A stretch of DNA of 64,000 nucleotides, from assembly GCF_027925385.1 (NCBI RefSeq), contig NZ_AP027142.1, positions 2,462,001 through 2,526,000 of the forward strand. The letters run 5' to 3'. Below are positions 1 through 8,742 of this stretch, in pieces. Made by a program: the position numbers and the translations under genes. The stretch comes from Methylocystis iwaonis (GTDB taxonomy: Bacteria; Pseudomonadota; Alphaproteobacteria; Rhizobiales; Beijerinckiaceae). The stretch's first letter is position 1. Every line of letters starts with the position of its first letter. The notes beneath the pieces are model-generated. The model was given only the letters and a program-made list of their open reading frames with translations. It was not told the origin of the DNA and ran no database searches.

Positions 1-1043
1 TGGCCGCAGCTCTCGTGCTTGTAGAAATAAGCGAGGCGCGCGATGGCGCGGATGATGTCGGTGGACTTGTCCATGACGATCACCGCCGCCGTGCCGAGGC
101 CGGAGCCGAGCTTGACGAGGCTGTCGAAGTCCATCGGGCAGTCGATGATCTGATGCGCAGGAACGCAGCGCACCGACGAGCCACCGGGAATGACGGCGAG
201 CAGATTGTCCCAACCGCCGCGAATGCCGCCGCAATGGGTGTCGATCAGTTCGCGGAAGGAGATGGACATCGCCTCTTCGACATTGCACGGCCGGTTGACG
301 TGGCCGGAGATCGAAAAGAGCTTGGTGCCCGTGTTATTGGGCTTGCCGATGCCGGCGAACCAGGCTGGGCCGCGACGCAGAATGGTCGGAACGACGGCGA
401 TGGATTCGACGTTATTGACCGTGGTCGGGCAGCCATAGAGGCCGACATTCGCCGGGAACGGCGGCTTCAGGCGCGGCATGCCCTTCTTGCCTTCGAGGCT
501 CTCGATCAGCGCCGTCTCTTCGCCGCAGATATAGGCGCCGGCGCCGTGATGGACGTAGAGGTCGAAGGGGTAGCCGTGGACATTGTTCTTGCCGATGAGG
601 TTCGCCTCATAGGCTTCGTCGACGGCCTTCTGCAGAGCGATGCGCTCGGCGATGAATTCGCCGCGCACATAGATGTAGCAGGCATGCGCGCCCATCGCGA
701 AAGACGCGACCAAAGCGCCCTCGACCAGCGTATGCGGGTCGTTGCGCATGATCTCGCGGTCTTTACAGGTGCCGGGCTCGGATTCGTCGGCGTTGATGAC
801 GAGGTAATGCGGCCGCTTGGGGTCGACTTCCTTCGGCATGAAGGACCATTTGAGGCCCGTCGAGAAGCCTGCGCCGCCACGTCCGCGAAGGCCGGAGGCT
901 TTCACTTCCTCGATGATCTTGTCGCGGCCCCTGGCGAGCAAAGCCTTGGTGCCGTCCCACTGGCCGCGCGCGCGGGCGCCGGCGAGCGAACGGTCGCCGA
1001 GGCCGTAGAGGTTCGTGAATATGCGGTCTGCGTCGGAAAGCAT
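1..1043 (-). CDS. nuoF: NADH-quinone oxidoreductase subunit F (partial, 3' end cut by window)
   Basis: Peripheral-arm subunit of complex I that binds NADH and FMN and passes electrons to the iron-sulfur chain. The minus-strand translation starts [15 protein letters not shown] at 1043 and reads without interruption for about 347 codons to the window edge. The glycine-rich [13 protein letters not shown] segment (NADH/FMN site) and the [14 protein letters not shown] segment are visible. The window ends at residues HESCG, just inside the C-G-x-C motif that begins the 4Fe-4S site, so that site and the C-terminus lie outside. It is the last visible gene of the nuo operon and follows a small ORF by about 9 bases. 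Confidence 0.96.
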   Translation of the reverse strand, partial: MLSDADRIFTNLYGLGDRSLAGARARGQWDGTKALLARGRDKIIEEVKASGLRGRGGAGFSTGLKWSFMPKEVDPKRPHYLVINADESEPGTCKDREIMRNDPHTLVEGALVASFAMGAHACYIYVRGEFIAERIALQKAVDEAYEANLIGKNNVHGYPFDLYVHHGAGAYICGEETALIESLEGKKGMPRLKPPFPANVGLYGCPTTVNNVESIAVVPTILRRGPAWFAGIGKPNNTGTKLFSISGHVNRPCNVEEAMSISFRELIDTHCGGIRGGWDNLLAVIPGGSSVRCVPAHQIIDCPMDFDSLVKLGSGLGTAAVIVMDKSTDIIRAIARLAYFYKHESCG

Positions 1044-1052
1044 GATCCGTCC

Positions 1053-1319
1053 TTACGCGTGCGGCGTGTCGATGATTTCGAGGCGGCGCTCGATGCGGGA
1101 CATGCGCCCCTCCATCGCGCCGGACGCCTCGTAAATATTCGCAAGATCCATATGAAAAGCGCCCATGCGATTGTCGATTGCAGCAATGGCCGACCGAAGC
1201 GCCCTGACCTCCCCACGCGATTCACGCATGGATTCCTCAAGATTGCCGAGGCGCGCCTGTATCGCCTTCAGCACTTCATAGATCAGTTCGTTCGTGACTT
1301 CGGCCATGGCGCGCTCCAT
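1053..1319 (-). CDS. Small helical protein encoded between nuoE and nuoF
   Basis: An 88-aa reading frame (MERAMAEVTNELIYEVL...) whose ATG overlaps the nuoE stop codon as TGATG; an alternative start MAEV lies at 1307. The sequence is rich in Leu, Glu and Arg with heptad-like spacing (EVLKAIQARLGNLEESM, later MEGRMSRIERRLEII), so a short coiled coil is likely. No cofactor motif or membrane segment is seen. It is not one of the fourteen canonical Nuo subunits. Overlap with nuoE and a 9-base gap to nuoF show co-translation with the operon. Function unknown; a role in complex I assembly or an accidental passenger are both possible. Confidence 0.75.
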   Translation of the reverse strand: MERAMAEVTNELIYEVLKAIQARLGNLEESMRESRGEVRALRSAIAAIDNRMGAFHMDLANIYEASGAMEGRMSRIERRLEIIDTPHA

Positions 1320-1927
1320 CACTTCTGGCCGTAGAGCGAGGTGAGGCTCGTGAGCCCTCCCTCGGGCTCGGAGGATTCGCGGCCCTTCTGCGAGCCGGTC
1401 TTCACCGGGCGGCCGGCGGCGAGATCGTCGAGCAGCTTCTCGAAATTCTCGGCCGTGAGGTCTTCGTAGTAATCGTCGTTGATCTGCACCATCGGCGCGT
1501 TGCAGCAGGCGCCGAGGCACTCGACTTCGAGCCAGGAGAACAGGCCGTCGGCCGTCACCTTACGCTGCGGGCCGACCCGGCGCTCCAGCACCTTGATGAG
1601 ATCGTCCGAGCCGCACAGCATGCAGGGCGTCGTGCCGCAGAGCTGGATGTAGAATTTCCCAACCGGCTCGAGGTTGAACATCGTGTAGAAGGTCGCGACC
1701 TCGAGGACGCGGATCTTCGGCATGCCGAGCGTCTCGGCGACCTTCTCGATCGCCTTCTGCGGCAGCCAATAGTTATTCTGCTTCTGCGCCTGCCACAAAG
1801 CGGGCACAACCGCCGAGGCCTGACGGCCGTCGGGATATTTGGCGATCTGCTTCTCCAGCCACGCAAGATTCTCCTGCGTGAACTCGAAGCTCTCGGGCTG
1901 CTGGTCGGCGAGACGACGGACGGACAT
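1319..1927 (-). CDS. nuoE: NADH-quinone oxidoreductase subunit E
   Basis: The 24-kDa-type subunit of the NADH dehydrogenase module, carrying the off-pathway [2Fe-2S] cluster N1a. The four ligands expected for the family are visible as C97-x4-C102 and C137-x3-C141 (segments QLCGTTPCMLCG and VECLGACCNAP). At 202 aa it is longer than short bacterial forms because of a charged C-terminal tail of about 35 residues after DDLAAGRP. The start ATG overlaps the nuoD stop (TAATG arrangement), and the stop overlaps the next small ORF, so translation is coupled on both sides. Confidence 0.97.
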   Translation of the reverse strand: MSVRRLADQQPESFEFTQENLAWLEKQIAKYPDGRQASAVVPALWQAQKQNNYWLPQKAIEKVAETLGMPKIRVLEVATFYTMFNLEPVGKFYIQLCGTTPCMLCGSDDLIKVLERRVGPQRKVTADGLFSWLEVECLGACCNAPMVQINDDYYEDLTAENFEKLLDDLAAGRPVKTGSQKGRESSEPEGGLTSLTSLYGQK

Positions 1928-3162
1928 TAGCGATCGACCTCCCCGAAGACGATATCGAGCGAGCCAAGGATCGCCGAGACGTCGGCGAGCATATGGCCCT
2001 TACACATGAAATCCATGGACGAGAGATGGGCGAAGCCCGGCGCGCGGATCTTGCAGCGATAGGGTTTGTCGCCGCCGTCCGACACCAGATAGACGCCGAA
2101 TTCGCCCTTGGGCGCCTCGACCGCGGCGTAAACCTCGCCGGCCGGGACGTGGAAGCCCTCGGTGAAGAGCTTGAAGTGATGGATGAGCGCTTCCATCGAG
2201 CGCTTCATGTCGCCGCGCGACGGCTGAGTGATCTTGTGGTTCGGCGTCAGCACCGGGCCGCGGCCGTCGGCGCGCAGCAGCTTCTCGACGCACTGCTTCA
2301 TGATGTAAGTCGACTGCCGCATCTCCTCCATGCGGATCACCGCGCGGTCGTAGCAGTCGCCGTTCTTGCCGACGGGGATGTCGAATTCCATCTCCTCGTA
2401 GCACTCATAGGGTTGCGCCTTGCGCAGATCCCAAGCCGCGCCGGAGCCGCGCACCATCACGCCCGAATAGCCCCATTTCCAGGCGTCCTCGAGCGAGATC
2501 ACGCCGATGTCGACGTTGCGCTGCTTGAAGATGCGGTTCTCGATGAAGAGGTCCGCGAGATCGTCGCAGAGCTTCAGGAAGGGGTCGCAGAAGGCGCCGA
2601 TGTCTTCGACGAGCTGATCCGGCAGATCGCGCGCGACGCCGCCCGGACGGAAATAATTGGCGTGCATGCGCGCGCCGGAAGCGCGCTCATAAAACACCAT
2701 GAGCTTCTCGCGCTCTTCATAGCCCCAGAGCGGCGGGGTCAGCGCGCCGACGTCCATCGCCTGCGACGTGACGTTCAAGAGGTGCGACAGCAGACGGCCG
2801 ATCTCGGCGTAGAGAACGCGGATGAGCTGGCCGCGGCGCGGCACCTGCACGTCGAGCAGGCGCTCGATCGCGAGGCAGAAAGCGTGCTCCTGATTCATCG
2901 GCGCGCAATAGTCGAGCCGATCGAAGTAGGGCACGTTCTGCAGATAGGTGCGCGACTCCATCAGCTTCTCAGTGCCGCGATGGAGGAAGCCGACATGCGG
3001 GTCGACGCGCTCGACGACTTCGCCGTCGAGCTCCAGGATCAGGCGCAGCACGCCGTGCGCCGCCGGATGCTGCGGGCCGAAGTTGATGTTGAAGTTACGC
3101 AGGCCCTGGGATTCGGGCTTCGTGGGGGCGATAGCTTGATCGTTCATCTGCGCCGCGCTCAC
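1927..3162 (-). CDS. nuoD: NADH-quinone oxidoreductase subunit D (operon copy)
   Basis: The 49-kDa subunit lining the quinone cavity of complex I. The 411-aa product carries the family signatures [20 protein letters not shown] near the N-terminus, [18 protein letters not shown] (with the quinone-site tyrosine) and the C-terminal [18 protein letters not shown]. The start is GTG at 3162, overlapping the nuoC stop as GTGA with an AAGGCGAG-like ribosome site; an internal ATG at 3147 (MNDQAIAP) is the alternative. A second, solitary nuoD paralogue is present at about 59.4-60.6 kb. Confidence 0.98.
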   Translation of the reverse strand: MSAAQMNDQAIAPTKPESQGLRNFNINFGPQHPAAHGVLRLILELDGEVVERVDPHVGFLHRGTEKLMESRTYLQNVPYFDRLDYCAPMNQEHAFCLAIERLLDVQVPRRGQLIRVLYAEIGRLLSHLLNVTSQAMDVGALTPPLWGYEEREKLMVFYERASGARMHANYFRPGGVARDLPDQLVEDIGAFCDPFLKLCDDLADLFIENRIFKQRNVDIGVISLEDAWKWGYSGVMVRGSGAAWDLRKAQPYECYEEMEFDIPVGKNGDCYDRAVIRMEEMRQSTYIMKQCVEKLLRADGRGPVLTPNHKITQPSRGDMKRSMEALIHHFKLFTEGFHVPAGEVYAAVEAPKGEFGVYLVSDGGDKPYRCKIRAPGFAHLSSMDFMCKGHMLADVSAILGSLDIVFGEVDR

Positions 3163-3761
3163 TTGCTCGCCTTCTCATCGCCGGGAAGGTCGTATTTCAC
3201 GGCCTCCCAAGGCGAGAGGAAATCGAAATTGCGGTATTCCTGCTGGAGCCGCACGGGCTCGTAAACGACGCGCTTGCGCTCGTCGTCGTAACGCACCTCG
3301 ACGAAGCCGGTCATGGGGAAGTCCTTGCGCAGCGGATGGCCGTCGAAGCCGTAGTCGGTCATGATGCGGCGCAGGTCGGGATGGCCCGCGAAGATCACGC
3401 CGAAGAGATCGTACGTCTCGCGCTCGTACCAATCCGCGCCGGGAAACAGCGGAACGATCGAGGCGATGGGCGTGTCTTCGGCGACCGACGCCTTGATGCG
3501 GATGCGGCGATTGTGCTTGGGCGACTGGAAATGCGCCACAACCTCGAAACGCTCCTCGCGCTCGGGATAGTCGGCGGCGGTGACGTCGATGAAATTGACG
3601 AAGAGGCACTCGGGATCGTCGCGCAGATAGGTCGCCGCGTCGATCCAGCGATCGCGCGCGATGGTGAGCGTGAGCTCGCCAAAAGCGACCTTCACCTCGG
3701 TCACCGCGCCGGGAAGAGCGCCGCTGACTCGCGCGCCGAGAGCTTCCAATTCAGCCGACAT
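3159..3761 (-). CDS. nuoC: NADH-quinone oxidoreductase subunit C
   Basis: The 30-kDa subunit of the hydrophilic arm that docks beside NuoD and supports the quinone-binding interface. The 200-aa protein has the conserved signatures [20 protein letters not shown] and [20 protein letters not shown] of the family. NuoC and NuoD are separate genes here, as in most alphaproteobacteria, not fused as in enterobacteria. The gene is separated from nuoB by about 134 bases occupied by a dispersed palindromic repeat, and overlaps nuoD by 4 bases. Confidence 0.97.
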   Translation of the reverse strand: MSAELEALGARVSGALPGAVTEVKVAFGELTLTIARDRWIDAATYLRDDPECLFVNFIDVTAADYPEREERFEVVAHFQSPKHNRRIRIKASVAEDTPIASIVPLFPGADWYERETYDLFGVIFAGHPDLRRIMTDYGFDGHPLRKDFPMTGFVEVRYDDERKRVVYEPVRLQQEYRNFDFLSPWEAVKYDLPGDEKASK

Positions 3762-3804
3762 CCGTCAACCCCATTCAAGGACGCGAGCGCGTCCGTCACA
3801 TCCC

Positions 3805-3873
3805 GTCATTGCGAGCGGAGCGAAGCAATCCAGTCCGCCGGATCGCTTCGTCGCTTCGCTTCTCGCAATGGCG
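3805..3873. repeat. Dispersed palindromic repeat, family A, inside the nuo operon
   Basis: The segment begins CATTGCGAGCGGAGCGAAG and ends with the complementary CGCTTCTCGCAATG, so its transcript can fold into a long imperfect hairpin. Closely related copies occur at about 15030, 17205, 49172 and 60637. Here it lies between nuoB and nuoC of one operon, so it must be transcribed and tolerated; it could affect mRNA decay or the NuoB:NuoC ratio. Confidence 0.85.
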
Positions 3874-3895
3874 GCAGGCGCCATTGCCAATTTGC

Positions 3896-4483
3896 TTACC
3901 GCTCGATCGTGCCCGTGCGGCGAATCTTCTTCTGCAGCAGCAGCATGCCGTAGACCAGCGCTTCCGCCGACGGCGGGCAGCCCGGCACATAGACGTCGAC
4001 CGGAATGATGCGGTCGCAGCCGCGCACCACCGAGTAGGAATAGTGGTAGTAGCCGCCGCCATTGGCGCAGGAGCCCATGGAGATGACGTAGCGCGGCTCC
4101 GGCATCTGGTCATAGACCTTGCGCAGCGCCGGCGCCATCTTGTTCGTCAGCGTGCCGGCGATGATGATGCAGTCCGACTGGCGCGGCGAGGCGCGCGGCG
4201 CGAAGCCGAAGCGCTCGAGATCGTAGCGCGGCATGGCCGCTTGAATCATCTCGACCGCGCAGCAGGCGAGACCGAAGGTCATCCACATGAGCGAGCCGGT
4301 GCGCGCCCAATTGATGACGTCGTCGGTCGCCGTGACGAAGAAGCCCTTGTCGGCCAGCTCTTCGTTGATCTGCAGGAAGAAGGGGTCGTCCGAGCCCACC
4401 GGCTTGCCGGTGCGCGGATCGATGAGTCCCTTGGCCTGCGGCGCCACCAGCGTCTGATGGCCCTGGTTCGTGATCAATCCCAT
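3896..4483 (-). CDS. nuoB: NADH-quinone oxidoreductase subunit B
   Basis: PSST-type subunit that holds the terminal 4Fe-4S cluster N2 and hands electrons to quinone. With the ATG at 4483 ([15 protein letters not shown]) the product is 195 aa; the N2 ligands are the tandem C74-C75 in [10 protein letters not shown]139 in GSCANGG and C169 in PGCPP. This start is preferred over an upstream in-frame GTG at 4504 because a GGGAG ribosome site lies 7 bases before it. The 5' end overlaps the 3' end of nuoA by about 10 bases. A repeat separates it from nuoC. Confidence 0.97.
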   Translation of the reverse strand: MGLITNQGHQTLVAPQAKGLIDPRTGKPVGSDDPFFLQINEELADKGFFVTATDDVINWARTGSLMWMTFGLACCAVEMIQAAMPRYDLERFGFAPRASPRQSDCIIIAGTLTNKMAPALRKVYDQMPEPRYVISMGSCANGGGYYHYSYSVVRGCDRIIPVDVYVPGCPPSAEALVYGMLLLQKKIRRTGTIER

Positions 4484-4839
4484 TCCAGCGCTCCCTTGCG
4501 CCACTCATAGACGAAGCCGACGGTCAGCACGCCGAGGAAAACCATCATCGACCAGAAACCGAAGGCCCCGGCGTCCTTGAAGGCGACCGCCCAGGGGAAG
4601 AGAAACGCCACTTCGAGATCGAACACGATGAAGAGCAGCGACACGAGGTAGAAGCGCACGTCGAATTTCATGCGCGAGTCGTTGAACGGATTGAAGCCGC
4701 ACTCGTAAGCGGAGAGCTTCTCCGGATCCGGCGCCTTGAAGGCGAAGAGGAAGGGCGCGACGAGCAGCGCGCCGGCGATGATCGCGGAGAGCGCGATGAA
4801 GATTGCCAGCGGCATATATTGTTCGAGCAGCATCGGCAT
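4474..4839 (-). CDS. nuoA: NADH-quinone oxidoreductase subunit A
   Basis: Small membrane subunit of complex I at the junction of the membrane and peripheral arms. The 121-aa product has three hydrophobic helices (about residues 9-30, 63-86 and 90-112) and the family loop [20 protein letters not shown] between the first two, which takes part in the quinone cavity. It is the first gene of the operon. The roughly 175 bases upstream (4840-5013) must hold the operon promoter; I could not single out convincing -35/-10 boxes there. Confidence 0.97.
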   Translation of the reverse strand: MPMLLEQYMPLAIFIALSAIIAGALLVAPFLFAFKAPDPEKLSAYECGFNPFNDSRMKFDVRFYLVSLLFIVFDLEVAFLFPWAVAFKDAGAFGFWSMMVFLGVLTVGFVYEWRKGALEWD

Positions 4840-5013
4840 GAGTCGTGTCCGGTCGGTCCGACATTGCGGCGGGGCGAAGGCCGCATTCTCGGGAGCTCAA
4901 AGTTGGAAAAGCTCCAGGCCGCGGGTTCCGTAACGCAGCGCCTTGTGCAAAGCAAGAGACAAGGATGGCGGCGGCGAAGTTATGAGGGGAAAGCTTTTGG
5001 GAGAGACGCCTTT

Positions 5014-5847
5014 TCAGGCGTCCTGCCCATTTGCCGTTCCTTCCGTCGCGCAGTCGGACAGAAAAGCGGCCGCCGCCATTTCCTTGAATCGCGCCTCGCG
5101 GCGCGCCAGCGCCTCGGCGTCCGCGCCCCAGGCCCGCATCTGGAAGTCCTCGTCGATATGGGCGGCGGCCCAAGCATGCGCAAGGTCGATATGATTCAGT
5201 GACTTGGCAAGCCCGAGAATCAGTGAGCCGGTCAGCGTCGTCATGACGTGCAGGGCCGCGAGCCGCAGCGGCGCGCCCGCCCCCTCGCCGACATGCCGAC
5301 GCACGGCCTCGGCGAGCGCCGCGATGGACTCGTCGGGCTGAGCGGCGAACATCACGCCCTCGGCGAGCGTCAGCCGCGCGCCGAAGCGCTCGCGCGCGAA
5401 GGCCAGCAGCGGATCCCACGCCTCCCTTTGCGCCGCAGCGAGACTTTCGGGCTCTCCGGCGCGGTAGCAGATCATGTCGGAGCCGGCGTATTTGACCAGC
5501 TCCGCCTCCACCTCCGCCATCTGCGCGGCGACGCCGTCGAGGGCAGTGTTGACGAGCTTGGTCAGCGGCATTGTCGCGGGGTCGATATAATCGCCCTGCC
5601 CCGCCCATTCCGCAGCCATCGCCTCGGCGAGCTTGCGCGACGGAATGACGACCCGGCGTCTCGCGGGGGTGTTGACCGTGCGCCCGTCCAGCAGGATCGA
5701 AAAGCCGTCTTCCGTCTCGCCGACCGTGGCCTCCTTGTAGAAGCGCTTGGGCAGGGGACGCGCGGGGTCGCGCGCCGCTTTCACGGGGTCACGCTCGGCG
5801 GCTGGCACGAAGAAGTCGGCGTCGAAGCCGGTGGGGGTGTCGGGCAT
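5014..5847 (-). CDS. ATP12-family F1-ATPase assembly chaperone
   Basis: Alphaproteobacterial and mitochondrial ATP12 proteins bind the F1 alpha subunit during ATP synthase assembly. The 277-aa product (start MPDTPTGFDADFF) has the family pattern: KRFYKEATVGETEDGFSILL followed by LDGRTVNTPARRRVV near the N-terminus, then AEWAGQGDYIDPATMPLTKL, DMICYRAGEP and the helical DHIDLAHAWAAAHIDE-like C-terminal region. The reading frame is open further upstream but runs through a repeat, so the ATG at 5847 is the sensible start. It lies downstream of the pseudouridine synthase gene on the same strand, separated by a repeat of about 120 bases. Confidence 0.88.
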   Translation of the reverse strand: MPDTPTGFDADFFVPAAERDPVKAARDPARPLPKRFYKEATVGETEDGFSILLDGRTVNTPARRRVVIPSRKLAEAMAAEWAGQGDYIDPATMPLTKLVNTALDGVAAQMAEVEAELVKYAGSDMICYRAGEPESLAAAQREAWDPLLAFARERFGARLTLAEGVMFAAQPDESIAALAEAVRRHVGEGAGAPLRLAALHVMTTLTGSLILGLAKSLNHIDLAHAWAAAHIDEDFQMRAWGADAEALARREARFKEMAAAAFLSDCATEGTANGQDA

Positions 5848-5876
5848 GGGTTTTTCCAGTTTGTTGGAGCTGCTTG

Positions 5877-5997
5877 GCCCCCTCCCTGTCCCTCCCCCGC
5901 TCTCGCGGGAGAGGGGACGCTCACGATCAGCGTTGTCGATGAAGGCTACGATCTGCCCCCTCTCCCGCGCAGCGGGGGAGGGTTGGGGAGGGGGCCT
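5877..5997. repeat. Dispersed GC-rich repeat, family C
   Basis: Two inverted arms built of CCCTCTCCCGC-type sequence: CTCGCGGGAGAGGGGAC on the left, then after about 45 bases CCCCCTCTCCCGCGCAGCGG on the right. It fills the gap between the ATP12 gene and the pseudouridine synthase gene. A related but diverged block lies at about 9434-9568. Confidence 0.75.
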
Positions 5998-7055
5998 CAC
6001 GCGTCCGGCGCATCCTCGATCGGGTCATATTGCTTCACATCGAAGCCGAAGAGCTCCCAGCTCTTCCTCATATGGTCGGGCAGCGGCGCGGTGACATCGA
6101 GCACGCCGCCTTTGGGATGCGGCAGCACGAGGCGCCGGGCCAAGAGATGCAGCTTGCGCTCCAGCCCGTCGGGCATGGCCCGCAGCGGATCGCGGCGGCG
6201 CACCTCGTCCTCGGGGCGGTGGCCATATTTGGGATCGCCGAAGATCGGATGGCCGATCGCCTCGGCATGGGCGCGCAATTGGTGGGTGCGGCCGGTCAGC
6301 GGCTTCATCGACAACCAGGCGCAGCGCGGCGCCACCTTGTCGACAATAGCGTAATAGGTCAGCGAATGCTGTGCGTCGGCCTCGCCATGTTTGGCGACCC
6401 GCATTTTTTCGAGATCGCGCCCGGCGCCGCGCGTCTTCTCCATCCCTGCGCCCTTGGCGAGATAGAGCGAGACCCGCCCCTGCGCCGGCTTGGGCACGCC
6501 CTCGACCAGCGCCCAGTAGATTTTCTTGGCCTGCCGCGAGCGGAAGATTTCGCCGAGGTCGGCCGCCATGCGCCGGTTCTTGGCGACGAGCAGCACGCCG
6601 CAGGTGTCGCGGTCGAGGCGGTGCACCAGCACGGGCCGGGAATCGCCCTTGGCCAGCGATTCGAGCATGCCGTCGATATGGCGCTTCTGGCCCGAGCCGC
6701 CCTGGGTCGCGAGACCGAAGGGTTTGTCGAGGACCATCAAATCCTTGTCCTCGAAAAGGGTCATCTCGCTGAGCGCCCGCGCGTCCTCGGGATTGGCGCG
6801 CTTGATGGCGGGGCTCGCGGGCTCCTCGATCTTGAGCGGCGGCACGCGGACCTTCTGGCCCTCCTCCAGCCGCGTCGAGGTCTCGACGCGCTTGCCGTCG
6901 ACGCGCACCTCGCCCTTGCGGCAGATTTTGGCGAGATGGGAGAGCGCGAGCGACGGGTAGCGCCGCTTGAACCAGCGGTCCACGCGCATCCCGGCTTCGT
7001 CCTCGGTGACCATGGTCGTGGTCACGCCGGCGGCTTTGGCTTCCGGCGCGCTCAT
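5997..7055 (-). CDS. rluC: RluA/RluC-family 23S rRNA pseudouridine synthase
   Basis: Converts uridines to pseudouridine in large-subunit rRNA. The 352-aa protein has an N-terminal S4 RNA-binding domain (about residues 24-75, ending with the conserved GEVRVDGKRVETSTRLEEGQ) and a catalytic domain with HRLDRDTCGVLLVAKN at about 145; D148 of the HRLD motif is the expected catalytic aspartate. The GRTHQLRAHAEAIGHPIFGD signature follows. S4 plus HRLDRDTSG-type motif fits RluC or RluD; RluC is the usual assignment for this alphaproteobacterial type, but the target uridines cannot be read from sequence. Confidence 0.85.
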   Translation of the reverse strand: MSAPEAKAAGVTTTMVTEDEAGMRVDRWFKRRYPSLALSHLAKICRKGEVRVDGKRVETSTRLEEGQKVRVPPLKIEEPASPAIKRANPEDARALSEMTLFEDKDLMVLDKPFGLATQGGSGQKRHIDGMLESLAKGDSRPVLVHRLDRDTCGVLLVAKNRRMAADLGEIFRSRQAKKIYWALVEGVPKPAQGRVSLYLAKGAGMEKTRGAGRDLEKMRVAKHGEADAQHSLTYYAIVDKVAPRCAWLSMKPLTGRTHQLRAHAEAIGHPIFGDPKYGHRPEDEVRRRDPLRAMPDGLERKLHLLARRLVLPHPKGGVLDVTAPLPDHMRKSWELFGFDVKQYDPIEDAPDA

Positions 7056-7292
7056 CGGGCGGCTCCCGGTCGCATATGTTTCGAAACTGCATGCATCGCC
7101 GCCTTATCGGACAAACCGCGCCGCCTGTCGATGGCGCTCGGCGCGTCGAAAAGCTGCGGGTCCGACGACCGTCGTCGCCGTAAGCTCGCGTTTTTGCCCT
7201 CGCCTTAGGCAGGAATTAATATTCGAGCCGCATGCAAGGGTTGCGGCAACCGCCTTCTTCCGAAGGCGCGTCCAAGGCCGCCTGGGCGGGCC

Positions 7293-8663
7293 ATGAAAAC
7301 CGAAAGCCTGATTGAAGCGAGATGGGCCGAGTTGATGCAAGAGGCTTCGCCGGCGGCGAAGCAATTGCTGGTGGCGCTCTGCGAAGGTCATGCGCACGAA
7401 TTCGCGACGGCCTTCTACACGGCAATGCTGCAGGACCCCGATGCGCAGGGATTTCTCTCCGGCGAGGGGATGGTCGAGCGTCTGAGCGAAACCATGCGGC
7501 GCTGGATCGACGATATTCTGATGAATTGGGAGCCGTCGGCTCTCCCCCAACTGATGGACGCCCAGCGCCGTCTTGGCGCTATTCACGCGCGCATCGGGAT
7601 CCCGCTCGAGCTGGTGATGCGCGGGATGCGTCTGCTCAAGCAGACGATCATCAACGCGCTGCTCGGCAACGCGATCAACACCGACCATCTCGAAGCCGTG
7701 AAGATGGCCATCGAGCGGATAGACATGGCCCTCGAAATCGCCGCGCATCAATATTACGCATCGAGCGAGGCCGAGGCGCGCAAGGACGAGGCGTACCGCA
7801 ATTACGCCGCCAGCGCGAATATGTCGGTCGAGCGGGAGCGTCAGCGCGCGGCCCTGTTCAGTTGGGAAAATGAGTTGCTGCACGCTTTGGTGGTTAGCTC
7901 GGGCGAGAAGGCTCTCACGCCGATCTCACAATCGGGCTTCGGCCTTTGGCTGAGGCACAAGGCAAACTCGATCTTCCCGGCCGACGGTGAGTTTCTCGAG
8001 ATCGTCGAGGCGACGGAACGGATCGACCGCGATCTGGCGCTTTTGCAATCGCCCGATGCGCCGCGCGCCTCCCAGGAAGAGGTCAAGCGCGTCATCGATC
8101 TCGTGTCGAAAGAAACCCGGCGCATCCGGGAGATTATCGAGACGCTGTTCGAGCGCCAGATCAATCTGGAATCAGGTCGCGACTCGCTGACGCATTTGCT
8201 GAGCCGGCGGTTCGAGTCGACGGTTCTTGCCCGCGAGATCGAGATCAGCCGGAACACCGGCAAGCCCTTCGCCGCGCTCCTGCTCGACGTCGACCACTTC
8301 AAGAGCGTGAACGATACCTATGGCCATGAGGCAGGCGATCACGTTCTGCAGCATGTCGCGGGCGTTTTCATCGAAAATGTGAGGAGCGGGGATTTCGTCT
8401 TCCGCCATGGCGGCGAGGAGTTTTTGATTATCTGCGTGGAGCTGACCGCCCAAGAGGCGCTCTCCGTCGCCAACAAGGTCCGCGCCGCCATTCAGGCGGA
8501 GCCCATCGCGATCTCGGACACGACCAAGCTCTCTGTTACGGTGAGCATCGGCGTCGCGGGCTATGACGGGCATCCGGATTATCAGCGCCTCGTCGCGCGG
8601 GCGGACAGAGCGCTCTACGAAGCCAAGAACGGCGGCCGAAACAAATGCGTGCTCGCGGCCTGA
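7293..8663 (+). CDS. Globin-coupled diguanylate cyclase (DosC-like)
   Basis: Predicted heme-based oxygen sensor that makes cyclic di-GMP. The 456-aa length matches DosC-type proteins (about 460 aa). Residues 1-150 look like a sensor globin: H98 in GAIHARIGIPLELVMRGMR is in the place of the proximal heme ligand and Y42 (FYTAML) is in the place of the distal tyrosine. A helical middle region (about 180-290) connects to a GGDEF domain (about 295-455) with LLLDVDHFKSVNDTYGHEAG, active-site GGEEF at 373-377 and an RSGD product-inhibition site at 364-367, exactly five residues upstream. All catalytic residues look intact. The gene stands alone, divergent from the pseudouridine synthase gene. Confidence 0.9.
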   Translation: MKTESLIEARWAELMQEASPAAKQLLVALCEGHAHEFATAFYTAMLQDPDAQGFLSGEGMVERLSETMRRWIDDILMNWEPSALPQLMDAQRRLGAIHARIGIPLELVMRGMRLLKQTIINALLGNAINTDHLEAVKMAIERIDMALEIAAHQYYASSEAEARKDEAYRNYAASANMSVERERQRAALFSWENELLHALVVSSGEKALTPISQSGFGLWLRHKANSIFPADGEFLEIVEATERIDRDLALLQSPDAPRASQEEVKRVIDLVSKETRRIREIIETLFERQINLESGRDSLTHLLSRRFESTVLAREIEISRNTGKPFAALLLDVDHFKSVNDTYGHEAGDHVLQHVAGVFIENVRSGDFVFRHGGEEFLIICVELTAQEALSVANKVRAAIQAEPIAISDTTKLSVTVSIGVAGYDGHPDYQRLVARADRALYEAKNGGRNKCVLAA

Positions 8664-8709
8664 ATGGCGCGACGCACAGCGGTTTGACGATTTCTCGCGC
8701 GCCCCGTTA

Positions 8710-8734
8710 CTCTCTTCGAAATCATTGAAGAGAG
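8710..8734 (+). promoter_or_regulatory. Inverted repeat over the ribosome-binding region of the next gene
   Basis: CTCTCTTC (8710-8717) and GAAGAGAG (8727-8734) form a perfect 8-base stem with a 9-base loop. The right arm is the purine-rich ribosome site of the gene starting at 8743, so a folded transcript would hide it. No known riboswitch is recognised. Confidence 0.4.
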
Positions 8735-8742
8735 AAATCAAA

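Noticed and set aside
15..1334. Long plus-strand ORF of 439 aa opposite nuoF and the small nuoE-nuoF gene
   Set aside because: It is the antisense of well-identified genes; GC-rich codon bias keeps antisense frames open. Composition is Arg/Ala/Asp-rich with no family resemblance.
1993..3264. 423-aa plus-strand ORF opposite nuoD
   Set aside because: Antisense shadow of nuoD; the analogous antisense frame also appears opposite nuoD2 (59655-60596), which only reflects shared codon usage.
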